A stretch of 64,000 nt of DNA, from NCBI GenBank assembly GCA_018417955.1, contig JACTVC010000008.1:744001-808000 (forward strand). The letters run 5' to 3'. Origin of the DNA: Laccaria trichodermophora. Taxonomy: Eukaryota > Basidiomycota > Agaricomycetes > Agaricales > Hydnangiaceae. A program made the translations under genes and the position numbers. The notes beneath the pieces are model-generated. The model searched no databases and was not told the DNA's origin. It was given only the letters and a program-made list of their open reading frames with translations. Below, in pieces: positions 33,854-44,538 of this stretch; positions within the stretch are counted from its first letter, which is position 1; each line of letters opens with the position of its first letter.

Positions 33854-36126
33854 CTAACACTGTCTAGAGAACCCTTCCTGTGTCTTGCCGCCTTCGATTT
33901 CCGCATCACCAAAGTTGTCCTTATTAGGCCTGCCGTGGGACTTGTCGGGCTGGTGCGAAACTTGGGTCGAGGTAGTAGTGATCGCCGCCAGGACGTTGTT
34001 TGGAACTAAATGAAAAAAAAAAATGAATTGTGTTATTCGATAAATAAAATCTCGTCTTACCCAATAGTTGTTCGGTAATCTCCAAAATGTCGACGATGAG
34101 TCTCTCGATAAGGTCCTGGCTCAGCGTCTCACGAACTGGAAAAGCATATATGAGAAAGCAGGAAAAGGTGAAGGCTTGGAGACCCACCGACAACGCGTAA
34201 AATTTCAACCTCCGCCGCGCCCAGTGGTGCCTGCAAGTGTGTAAGAAAGTAACTTTGACCATGGTCGGTACCTACGTTATAGTTAGGGACAATCCACCCT
34301 TTAGTCCTCAACAAGGACTATTTCAATAAATCAGAATTCAAATAGAATGTGACCGTAAATCATACATACCTGAACCCAGCCCTGCTGGACATGAGGGTAC
34401 TCCTGTTTAAATTTATCCGACAACCTGGAATGCATTTAGCATCTTGAAAGTAATACCAGCGTTTCTTTACCTGAACGACACCACAGGTAACCCAGGAAGA
34501 TAAGTCTCAGGATCATCAACGTCATGTTTAGCGTGCGCATCGCCCTTAACGGGGCGATGAATATCGCTCAAAACCTCAAAATAGGTACTTTCCAAAGCCC
34601 GAGAAAGCAACCGCGCATTGCGAAGGTCCTTAATGGCGATCTTCCGATAACCTTCAAAGCCAAGATTGAGGAAGTTGAACATTTGCGCAATCACTGGGGC
34701 TGCAGGCTTGGAAAAGTTGCTAGAAGTTTGCGGATAAGTTGGAATTCAAAGAAGAAGGAAACAAGGAAATGAAGCGTACAGCGTGAACGAATATTCTGTG
34801 CTTCCAAGATAATCTACAAGTTGGAGTGCGTCATTCGTAAAACTCTTGGTTGATCGGACAGCTAAACTTACGAAGTTCGAACACCAAGTCTTTATGGAGG
34901 TATTTTTCTTCCCTCCACAAGACCCAACCCAATCCAGCGTAGACCAAACCGAATTTATGTCCTGACGTATTGATTGACACTACGCGGGGAACGTCAAAGC
35001 TCCATTTCAGCTTCGGGTATGCAAATGGCGCAATGAAAGCCCCAGACGCGCCGTCCACATGTATGGGGATGTCAAGGCCGGTGCGTTCCTGTAAATCGTC
35101 CACTTTGGATGGAATATGATGAGGGTGGCGAATAAGGGGAGGAAAAGGCTTACGCAATTTACTCATGAGCGCCACATTTTCAAAGTGACCTGTGTAGGTG
35201 CTACCGAGAATGACAATGACACCAATGGTGTTTTCGTCAATGAACTGCAAGGCGTCGTTGGGGTCCATGATAAATCCGTTGGAGGCTTTGACAGGGACAA
35301 GGCGTGTCTCCACGTCAAAGTATCTAAAAGAGAAGGAGTTTGCGTCGATGGGGCACTTGATGTGTATATTGACGAAACTTACCGGGCGAATTTCTCCAAA
35401 GCGACCTGGGCGTTGGAACCAAAAACGATGTTAGGGTGGAAGTAATCCTTCCCAGCCGCCTTGCGGGCCTCTTGCCAACGCTTTTTCATGGCAAGTCCTC
35501 CAAGCATGATAGCTTCCGAGGATCCCGCTGTAGCAGTTCCGATAACCTTGCCATCCTTGGGCGCCTTCCATAAGTCGGCCACTGAAAAAAAAACAAATAA
35601 GAAAAAAATCAGATGATGAGTTCATTCGTCAGGCGATATAGGTACGCACGCATCGAGATGGCGCGATTATGGATAATTGAAGCTGCTGGGTATTCATCCA
35701 AATCGACGATATTTTTGTTGATGTTTTCCATGATTAACTTGTCGGCTTCTTCTGGCATCCATGTGTGCACGAATCTAAGGACAATGGTTAAGTACGTAGT
35801 TCCATGACTTCAGATCGAGAATTTACGATGCGAGATTCAGCAGAGGGTTGCCGTCGAGAGCAGTCTGGTCATGCAGTAATTGGTATGCGGCTTTCGATGG
35901 TATACCGACTTTGGGCAAGGTATATTTGGGCGCGAGTTGAGCATCTTCATCGCGGCGCCAGGTTTGGTGGTATCCCGTTCCGGATCCACTTGCGCGGATG
36001 GAGTGTTTCTTGTGAGGATGCTCTTTGCAAGCTTCGATAACCTCCTCGGCGTTGACTACCGGTCTAGGTGAGTATCTGAGGAGAAACTGCAGGGAATCAG
36101 AACACACTGTGTCGGGAGAGAGACAT
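33854..36126 (-). CDS. GAD: Glutamate decarboxylase
   Basis: Thirteen minus-strand exons: 36126-36108, 36055-35827, 35774-35650, 35581-35383, 35323-35154, 35102-34872, 34813-34780, 34719-34471, 34424-34370, 34317-34276, 34230-34188, 34135-34061, 34005-33854; all in phase; 540 residues. It converts L-glutamate to GABA and CO2 with PLP. Clear family features: TATAGSSEAIMLGGLAMKKR (PLP phosphate region), IPIHVDGASGAFIAPF (Asp pairing with the PLP ring), SINTSGHKFGLVYAGLGW (Lys forming the Schiff base), GSTEYSF, and the C-terminal GWIVPNYN and ERLIVDILEITEQLL. The short first exon MSLSRH is typical of mushroom GADs. A fragment of its last exon was copied to 24835-24908. Confidence 0.94.
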
Positions 36127-36499
36127 GTGTAAGAAGGTCAATAGGAGGTCGGACGTTCAGGCCGTCTTATATATGTGGATTGAGTGGACATCCACGGTCA
36201 TGGAGGCAAGTAATGACACGCGATGATGGGGCTGATAAGGATAAACGAATCAAGAGCATCAGTAGTGGTCACCAGGTATTCGTCAAGCCCAAAATAGATC
36301 AATTCCTGCCATGAGTTCGCTCAGATGTGTTCTTGTGAGATTCTACATTGTTACGACGCCAATGAAAATAGCTACCGAGGGGCGTTCCTGACTGTCCTGT
36401 GATTCTTAGTCTGGAGATGTGTGAGTATAGCTGCGAACGTGTTCCAATTAAGACGAGCAAGGTGGAGGGATAGTTGATAAAATTAGACAAGTACAGGGC
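36127..36499. other. Spacer between GAD start and MRPL16 stop
   Basis: 373 bp containing the GAD upstream region (a TATATA-like run at about 36168) and the MRPL16 3' flank. No gene seen. Confidence 0.4.
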
Positions 36500-37323
36500 C
36501 TATTGAGTGGCGCTGGGCTGTGCCGCATTCCCTGCAGCTTGCACCGAAATAATAGAAGGGCCCAACTCTGGAGATTTCGGAGGATGAAGAAGGAGATTGC
36601 CTAGTCGTGGTGGACTAGAACGATTGATGAACTCCATTTTCGTTGGCAGCTTGGACGATGCTAGCCGCAGAACTGCGACCAAGTTGAGTTCATTTGAGAG
36701 CAAGCAGTCGTAGACACAGATACGCACTCTCCCTAGCAAGTTCTTCGCGAATAGGAATCCCTCCTATTTCAAATATAACGCGTCCCGTGGGTACGCTGTG
36801 GTGCACAAGTGAGTAAGCTATAGTAAAATGAAAATATCACACCAACCGAGTCGCCCAAAATTCAAAGGTTCCCTTTCCTTTTCCCATACGCGTCTCGTTA
36901 CCCTATAGAGTCATTAGAGACCACTTTCCTTCGGTTTATTTCATGTCTACTTACCTTGATGCAAACCGGAATATCCGGGAACACCCTCAGGTAGACTTTG
37001 GCCCCCTTCATCACTCTCAACTTCTTCATGATGACCTCCTGCGCGGTCGTAAGCTGTTTAGCACTAAGACGAGCCCCGTTTCCCTTTATCCTGATTCCCC
37101 ACTCGCCATAAGCCAACGTTGTACCCTTCGTTGAACCCCCAATGGGAATGGGTATACGGCCCTTGTGCCGTTTAATGTGCTGAACCGACTTGGGAGCGAG
37201 CTGACTGCGCTGCCGGATGAAAAGGCTCAATGGTGAAATAGCAGTTTGCTGCAGTCCAGTCTGGACACGCTGGACACTGGCCCCAGCGAACACCCGCCGC
37301 GACAGTGAGGAGAGAGAAAACAT
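36500..37323 (-). CDS. MRPL16: Mitochondrial large-subunit ribosomal protein uL16m
   Basis: Four minus-strand exons: 37323-36955, 36902-36847, 36795-36728, 36672-36500; in phase; 221 residues. The first ~45 residues are a basic, Ser-rich mitochondrial targeting sequence (MFSLSSLSRRVFAGASV). The mature part is bacterial-type L16: [80 protein letters not shown] and FEIGGIPIREELARE. It sits in the central protuberance/peptidyl-transferase region of the mitoribosome. The start is divergent from PRP3, 186 bp away, suggesting a shared promoter region. Confidence 0.95.
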
Positions 37324-37509
37324 TGTTGATGATGTAATAAAATTGTTGTCACGTTCAAGTCACCGTTACGCGTCACCCGTCTTGGGCTTGCCCTTCACCA
37401 TCACCCTTGACGACGACGAGCTCCTTATTCGCACAGTTTCGAGGAAGATCATATCTCCACCTTTGACTTCGTCTCTATTCAAGACAAGACCTCCCTGAAC
37501 GTTTCTATA

Positions 37510-39974
37510 ATGAGCGACAGAAAACGGGCGTTTGAAGGAACAGAAGCTACCAGCAACAAGAAGCTCAAAAGGTCAGTTCCGTGCTAACTTTCGATACGTT
37601 TTTTACGAAAGAATAAAGCTAACTTTTACTTTTGTTTTCAACAGTGATGTGAGTACAATTTTCTGCACCCTACACCCCTTTTGAAAGGTGAATTCCCCCC
37701 TTGTCAAACCACTTCTGATATGTTTCTATAACCTTCTTTCCTACCAGAATATCACCAGTAATGGAGCAGGAGGATCTTCTTCCGGTGTGAGTACATTCGC
37801 TTGCCCACTAGCGTCTTGCTCACGTGCGATCCATTCAAGTTAACTGGCACAGACATTATCGCTCAAAAGCGAGCTGAGATTGCGGCCAAGCTTGCTGCCA
37901 TGAAAAAACCTCTCGTACCTCTGGCCGCTGCGGCTCCCGCGACCAGGGCTACCACAGGGATTGCTGCGCCCACACCCAAAGTCCCCATTCTTCCGGCATC
38001 TCTCCCATCGAAAGTGGTGTTTAACGTCACTCCGTCTCCGACTGTATCAAGCGGTCCGACGCCAGCGACTCCTGCATCCGGTTCTGGAACACCAGATGAC
38101 CTTGCGCGGCGTGTGGCAGAGGCCAAGCGCCGTGTTGCTGAAGCACAAAGCAAGCTTGCTATCAAAGATAACCCGTATATGGTGTGTCTCTTACTTATAT
38201 ACCTAATCCTGTGTTGTGTTGACAGTGAGTCTTGTAGTCAATGCCTCAGACTGGGAAGAAGAAAGGCACTCCAGTCGAACAGACCCAACAGGGAGCTGGC
38301 TTAAAAATGGCGGCTCATCCGCTATTGCTTGACCACACCCCAACCGTACCCCAGTCGAAAAAGGACAGATACAAACCGATGCAGCCCAAGTTTGCCTCTA
38401 TCAAGGTTTGTTTGTTCAGTTTTTTTATCGCTGCTGACCGACTAAGCTATTCGCAGGCGAATGTTCGAAATGTACCCACACCAACGCCTCCCCCGCCTCC
38501 GATAGCAACTCCAAGTCCTGCTGCCAATCCATATAGTGTTGCCGGAAAGGACGGGCAGGGAGCCACCGGATTCGACGGCGCACCTCGAGAAAGAGTTAGT
38601 CGATCATTCCGTTTTAATCCGAAGGGAAAGTATGTGGCCTTGGCGAATCAGCAAAGGCAGGAGGCGCAGCTTGAGGCATTGAAGCAGCGCATTGCCGAGA
38701 GCGCACGTAAGGCTGGATTGGATGGCGACATGGGTATCGAGAAGACGATCAAGGTGTGTTCGTTCCCCTTTTTTATCTTATCTACGATAATGAAGCAACG
38801 ACTAGCGTGCTGCACCACCTGATGCGGAGTGGTGGGATGCAGCGTTGCTCCCAACCAAGAGCTATGATGACATTGAGATGTTTGGTTTCGAACAACTCAA
38901 TATCAGGACGTCGGATTCCCCTATCACAATATACATCCAACATCCTATTCCCATCCCTGCTCCTGGGGAGAAGAACAAGATAGCGCTGAAGCCTATGATG
39001 TTGACTAAGAAAGTACGATCTGCCCGGCCACTGTTTCTTCCAATTCTAATGGATATCCCGTTCACAGGAGCAAAAGAAGATGAGGAAATTGAGGAGGAAG
39101 GAGGCGTTGCAAGATAAGAGAGATCGGATTCGAATGGGACTGTTACCTCCTGATGCCCCCAAAGGTAAGCACCTATTTGTGATTGACAAACAACCTACTC
39201 ACCACGTTCCTTCTATCTTACAGTGCGACTGGCCAATCTTATGAAAGTTCTAACGTCGGATGCCGTCCAAGACCCGACCCGAGTCGAGGCTCGCGTGAGA
39301 CGTGAAGTAGCACAGCGCAAGCACGGACATGAAAAAATGAACGCTGAACGCAAGTTGACTGACGAGCAACGTCGCGAGAAGCTTGAGGCAAAGAAGGCAG
39401 ACGAAGAGAAGAAGGGTATCTATGGTGCGGTGTACAAGTACGTTCTCTTCTTCTCCTTCATCACAGACAACTGAAGCTTCGTCTTTCTAGGGTCAAGATT
39501 TTGAGCGACCCCGCACACCAGTTCAAGGTCCGGAAGAACGCGGAACAGCTGAACCTCACTGGAGTCTGCATCTTCAACCCTCATTTCAGCATGGTCTACG
39601 TGGAAGGCGCAGCCAAATTCATGCGGAACTACAGGCGGCTCATGATGACGCGCATCGCCTGGTCCGAGGCTGCACGCCCCCGGGGCGGGGAGGACGTGGA
39701 ATTGGAGAACCCCGATTCAGATGTCGAGGGGGAGGCTGGTGCAAGCACCTCCGCTGTTGCTGCGAAAGGAACGGCTACTGACGGCGCGCGGTCTTTGGAG
39801 GATAACAAGTGCTATCTCGTTTGGGAAGGTATGCTGAGGGATCGGGCGTACAACAATTTCAAGGCGAAGAGCTGCCCCACAGATAGGGATGCAAAGGAGT
39901 TGTTGGGTGACAGGTTGAAAGGGTATTGGGATATGGCTAAGAATTGGAAGGCTGAAGAAGAGGAGCTGTTTTGA
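37510..39974 (+). CDS. PRP3: U4/U6 small nuclear ribonucleoprotein PRP3
   Basis: Ten exons: 37510-37571, 37645-37648, 37748-37784, 37853-38181, 38238-38405, 38457-38753, 38806-39012, 39068-39164, 39224-39437, 39491-39974; all in phase; 632 residues. Exon 2 is a 4-nt microexon. PRP3 holds the U4/U6 duplex in the tri-snRNP of the spliceosome. Recognised parts: an Ala/Pro-rich N-terminus with the helix AEAKRRVAEAQSKLA, the conserved central block SFRFNPKGKYVALANQQRQE, PDAEWWDAALLPT, MLTKKEQKKMRKLRRKEAL, DRIRMGLLPPDAPKVRLANL, and the C-terminal DUF1115/ferredoxin-like domain (NAEQLNLTGVCIFNPHFSMV, AAKFMRNYRRLMMTRIAW). A decayed copy of the last three exons lies at 43166-44175. Confidence 0.94.
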
Positions 39975-40154
39975 TTAGTCACGGTGGCACTCTCAAGAGA
40001 ACGTCCATCAACCCAGTTATAAAACTCCCATCTTGTAATTTCTTTTGGGATTGAACTTGATATTGAGTTGGCACATATCTAATAGCTGCTCTTGACCGCT
40101 GCATAATATAAACAATATCGCAGCAGCGTTACTTTGAATGAATGAGCAGAAAGT

Positions 40155-40249
40155 CCTGCTACGTTAGTAGTGGTGGGTCGATGGTGGGAAAAAATTCCCG
40201 CTACGTTAGTAGTGGGTCTTGTGGTGGGTCGTCGGGTGGGAAAAAATTC
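40155..40249 (+). repeat. ~45-nt tandem duplication
   Basis: GCTACGTTAGTAGTGG and GGTGGG(A)AAAAAATTC occur twice in succession (about 40158-40197 and 40199-40249). Just upstream of the CACGTG-bearing 32-nt repeat. No coding meaning seen. Confidence 0.6.
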
Positions 40250-40277
40250 ACGTGCTGCACGTGCCACTGAGACATCA
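40246..40277 (+). repeat. 32-nt direct repeat with two CACGTG boxes, copy 1
   Basis: Identical over 32 nt to 41936-41967, same strand, 1.69 kb apart. The core CACGTGCTGCACGTG is palindromic-like and carries two E-box (CACGTG) sites. Confidence 0.8.
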
Positions 40278-40633
40278 CGTTTCTTCACACGGTCATATGC
40301 TACTATGCCCCACACTCAATACAGCCGTCGATGAACAAGGGGTAGATGACCAAACCTCATCTTTTTATGTAACATACATTTCTTGCACATGACGGCCTGC
40401 TTTGAGCTAATACATGTCTACAAACCGTGTATATAATGCATGTCTGCCCTTCGTGTCCTATTTCTTTTTTTTATATGGTGACTCTGTGATCACATTTGTC
40501 ATGAACCTGAAAGATGTTCAGCAATATCAATTTCTCTTTGAATTGGGTCCTGACTGTTCAATTATTTCTGGTATATAGAATGTGTCGTTTCCTCCACACG
40601 CCAACGGATGTCCCGTGTAATTCAGCCTGTACT

Positions 40634-41118
40634 CAAGGGGGCCCCGGGATTTCAGAAATAACACGGGGTAGATTTTTTTTTGTAAGCCATCCGTGACGTC
40701 CCCCCCCCATTGCTCCTTCTAAATAAGGTATGTTTTCGTCCAAAAAAGGTATGTTTTTCCCACTGCTATGTATTTTGAAGAAATTTCTGGCTGGTGGGCC
40801 GTGAACGCGTGAACCTTGAAATGAATCCCTGTTCCCTTTTTAGGTGTACAAATCCAGCTTTTTTTCACATTTAGCAAGTCCGAGCTGAGCAAGAAAACTG
40901 GGAGGGATGAGAGATTTTTCATTCCGCTTACACACTCACTTCCATGGTAAGTTATTAACTGTTCAACTGTATTGGAGGTGCCGCTGATGCATCTAGCATT
41001 GCTACAGGGCCCCAAATATAGATTTTTGAAGCTTATATACTAAATTTTTTTAAGGCCTGCTGGAGGTCCCCCCCCCCACCTACCTCGGGTCACTGGTTGA
41101 CATCCCGGGGCCCCCTTG
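40634..41118. mobile_element. Non-autonomous hAT-type MITE
   Basis: A 485-bp element with perfect 17-bp terminal inverted repeats: CAAGGGGGCCCCGGGAT at 40634-40650 and its reverse complement at 41102-41118. It is flanked on both sides by the direct repeat CCTGTACT (40626-40633 and 41119-41126), an 8-bp target-site duplication as made by hAT transposases. Internal sequence is AT-rich with C/G homopolymers near the ends (poly-C at about 40700 and 41070) and has no transposase frame, so it needs a transposase in trans. The exact TIRs and intact duplication suggest recent insertion. Confidence 0.9.
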
Positions 41119-41126
41119 CCTGTACT

Positions 41127-42030
41127 TGAACATATCACATGTGATACATGTTCGGAAAAGATATGCACTGTGGATTGTCTATTGGCTCTCTTGAAACAAG
41201 CAACATGAGCATGTGTGTTGCATAAGAATAACAGAAATGTGCATTTATTGGCACGACAGCTGACATCGCATTAGACCTATCGGCACAGAACACCTTGGAC
41301 ATATAAGCATTCACTAAAGCCTTTCGTCGCTTCGCTCTATCGTCGCCGGTCAAAAACAGATCAGGATACATCGGCCACAGCTAAAAGCAAATGCGTGATA
41401 CAGGTTGAAAATTGAGCAAGGATCGTACCTCTTGTTCTGCTTTGATTATATTTTCTAGTTGATCCATGAAGGTCCTTAAAAGGTCGAGATGCTGACGAGC
41501 CATTCTTCTGATCGATGACTGAGAAGAGAACTTTAATTTAGCATTAAGAAGTAAGCTGCAATGACACTCACCTTCTATCGGTTAACATATGCATCCGAAC
41601 AATGGGGTTTCAATGATTGGTGGATGTGTTTGCTCCGATGGACAGTCGATACACCTTGTGTGGTTGTCGCTTACTAGCTCACCTTTAAAGGAATCGTACC
41701 TGGAATCTGTGTGATGACCACATAAGACTTTGAAACCATTAGTTAGAAGGAAAATCTTACGAGGCATCATGGCAGAAAAGTAAAGTAAGATGAAAGATCA
41801 ATGACCGGGAGACGAAACGGCCATACTGTGCTGTTACCTCCATTAAAAAAAAAAGAAGATGAGCTAAGTGAATGTATAATTTAACATTCAATTAAAATAG
41901 ACCGTAGCGGGCCATGCGGCTTGCCGCGCTGCGTTATTCACGTGCTGCACGTGCCACTGAGACATCAGAGCGACGCTTATTATGACTTAAGCGCCGCTCC
42001 TTTCAACTCTACACATGCAACCACGCAGTC
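41127..42030. other. Gene-free stretch and leader of the HELAH gene
   Basis: No supported gene; minus-strand frames at 41135-41371 and 41582-41770 have Cys/His-rich text but no start or splice logic. Carries copy 2 of the 32-nt repeat and a short ATG-led upstream frame at 42015 overlapping the next gene's start. Confidence 0.4.
41936..41967 (+). repeat. 32-nt direct repeat with two CACGTG boxes, copy 2
   Basis: Same as 40246-40277. This copy is 63 bp upstream of the ATG of the gene at 42031, so it could act as a promoter element bound by a bHLH factor. Confidence 0.8.
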
Positions 42031-43079
42031 ATGAAACCGTTCACCCTCTTCTTTGGCGCCAGTGACGAAGTTGGTACATTTGAAGTAACTCATAACCCTT
42101 CATATGAACTGGTCACGCACACCGTAAACGACATTCGGGATCGCCTGCTTGAAGAAGAAATATTCCGCGCACCTTTCCTTCACATCTATGCAACATGCTA
42201 TAATGATGATACTGAGTTCCCTCAGGAGTTGAAACACAGAACTCCTGTCGCCGACCAGGTGTCGAATCTAACTAAAATTCGACAAATTAGAAATAATCCT
42301 CCTACCGATGCCGATGTCGTCGATTTCCTCACAAATGCCTTTCCGACTCTATATCTTGCCCCCGGAGGTTTTGGCCCAGAAGTTGTCAGCTGGGGTGAGA
42401 CATGGACTGGGCGAGAAGAGGCTGACAATGAGAAAATTACGATCAACTGCCGGCTTGTCCAGCTATGGCTCCAGATCGTGAGTACTATGGATGGATAATG
42501 TGTACCTCTCATCAAACCTATATCACAGGCACACAGCCCCACCGCAGCTTCACCATCACAGCTCCGTCTAATGTTCATTGCTGTCCTTCTGCACGAACTA
42601 GCCCACAGTGCATTGGTTTGGTATGGAAGGGGTGTGTGTGACAGTTCGTACTTGTGCGGTATTGAGAGAGAAGGCGGAAATTATCTTGAACAGGCGTTCT
42701 TCGGAGGAATCACCCTTGCAGAATTTGTGTTGGAACCAATGACTCTGGTAGAGATTGGGATTGAGCATAAGGGCTTGTTCTACATCATCGGTGAGTCTCA
42801 ATTTCTAATGCCAGCCACTTAGTACTAAGATTGGGACTAGACAACGATATGGCAAGCAAAGTTGCCCGGTTTGACAACTCCGAAGGGCTCCCCCTTCTTG
42901 ATATCACCACGCTCTCTCCCTCACCTCCTCCCACCTTCGGCCGTATCCGTGCCAAATTCAATAAGGCAATGACGAAGATGACACATCATGGGTTTCTATC
43001 AGCACCGAAAAAAGTTTCAGAGACGCGCGCAAAGCCTTTGCTAAAGAATGATAAGAAACGTCTTTTGCCTCGTGTCTGA
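42031..43079 (+). CDS. Putative zinc-metallopeptidase-like protein (HELAH motif)
   Basis: Exons 42031-42477, 42529-42790, 42841-43079; introns 51 and 50 nt, in phase; 315 residues. The central exon reads FIAVLLHELAHSALVWYG, a HExxH zinc-binding helix, followed 25 residues on by GGNYLEQAFFGGITLAEF, where the Glu of YLEQ is a candidate third ligand. The same HELAH ... GEYLE ... FGG arrangement recurs in uncharacterised mushroom proteins that I know by pattern only. The N-terminal 140 residues (YELVTHTVNDIRDRLLEEEI, APFLHIYATCYNDDTEF) are unrecognised, and the C-terminus is basic. No signal peptide or membrane helix is seen, so it is probably cytosolic or nuclear. Whether it is an active peptidase is unknown. 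Confidence 0.75.
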
Positions 43080-43165
43080 GGATGGTTCAAAAGATTGATG
43101 ATGTGAAGGGAGCTCTTTTTCTATTCAGATTGTTGTATTTTGTAGTTACACGGTGCATTCGTGTG

Positions 43166-44175
43166 AAACAACGCCTCTTCTTCAGCCTTCCAATTCTGAG
43201 CCATATCCCAATATCCTTTCAACTGTTCACCCAACAACTCCTTTGCATCCCCATCTGGGGCAACTCTTCGCCTTGAAATTGTTGTACGTCCGATCCCTCA
43301 GCATACCTTCCCAAACGAGATAACACTAGTTATCCTCCAAAGACCGCGCGTCGTCAGTAGCTGTTCCTTTCGCAGCAACAGCAGAGGTGCTTGCACCATC
43401 CTCCCCCTCAACATCTGAATCGGGGTTCTCCTATTCCATGTCCTCCCCGCCCTGAATGCACGTCATCATGAGCCGCCTGTAGTTCCGCATAACTTTGGCT
43501 GCGCCTTCCACGTAGACCATGCTGAAATGAGAATTGAAGACGCAGACTCCAGTGAGGTTCAACTATTCCGCGTTCTTTCGGACCTTGAACTGGTGTGCGG
43601 GGTCGCTCAGAATCTTCACCCTGGAAGGACGAAGCTTCGGTCGTCTGTGATGAAGGGAAAGGAAGAGAACGTACTTATACACCGCACCATACTTAGATAC
43701 CCTTCTTCTCTTCGTCTGCCTTCTTCGCCTCAAGCTTTTCGCGACGTTGCTCATTCGTCAACTTGCGTTCAGCGTTCATTTTTTCATGCCAGAGTTTGCG
43801 CTGTGCTACTTCACGTCTCACACGAGCCTCGACTGGGGTCGGGTCTTGAAGGGCATTGGCATCCGACGTTAGAACTTTCATGAGATTGGCCGGCCGCACT
43901 GTAGATGGAACAACGTGGTGACTAGGTTGTCTGTCAATCACAAACAGATGCTCGCCGGCCGCACTCTTCCACTTACCAACGCAACCCGGGGGATCAAGAC
44001 CTTCCGACATGCGCTTTCCCTTGACGAGGTACGCCCGTCTGCGTCTTCTTTTTTTCGAAGGCAAAGGCGCTTATGTTCTTCCGCATTTCCCAAGCACCGT
44101 ACATTTGGGGCGATCAGCAGGAAACAATCCCATACGGATTCGATCTCTCTCATCTTGCAACGCCCTCAATTTCCT
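43166..44175 (-). pseudogene. Decayed copy of the 3' half of PRP3
   Basis: Minus strand matches PRP3 exons 8-10: DRIRMGLFPADRPK (true gene DRIRMGLLPPDAPK), NLMKVLTSDA, EARVRREVAQRKLWHEKMNA and KVRKNAEQ, then the C-terminal domain and the 3' end near 43166. Intron sequence between exons 9 and 10 is retained, so it is a DNA duplication. A two-base insertion turns GGTATCTATGG into GGTATCTAAGTATGG, creating a stop, and about 90 nt are inserted around 43990-44100 next to a repeated GTGCGGCCGGC. It is not functional as PRP3. Confidence 0.88.
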
Positions 44176-44538
44176 GTTGTTGCTGTTGTTGACCAGCAAC
44201 TGGCCTTCCAACCCTCCCCTTCCTCACACTCAGTACACTCGTCGCAGCAGGCTCCAACAACTTTTGCAGCGCAAACAGACTAGGCATGGCGTCATTACCA
44301 GTGTTGTGGAGGGAGGACGATGGGGAGCTGTGCGATCTGCGGTTGCTGTTGTTGAGTTTGAGCCGGAGAGGCGTCGACATCGTCTGTGTTTGCTCCTCCA
44401 TACCCATGGCAGGCAACGAAGGCGGCGGCGATGAAGCTCGCAGAACGGGTATCGTAACGACAACAGCAGATTCTCAAGCATAAGCGTCATTCCTTGTTCG
44501 AGGTTTCCCAGTTTTAGGATCGATCGGGCATGATCCCT

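Noticed and set aside
40634..41118. Coding gene inside the MITE (98-codon minus frame)
   Set aside because: No transposase-like residues and the frame spans terminal sequence; consistent with a non-autonomous element.
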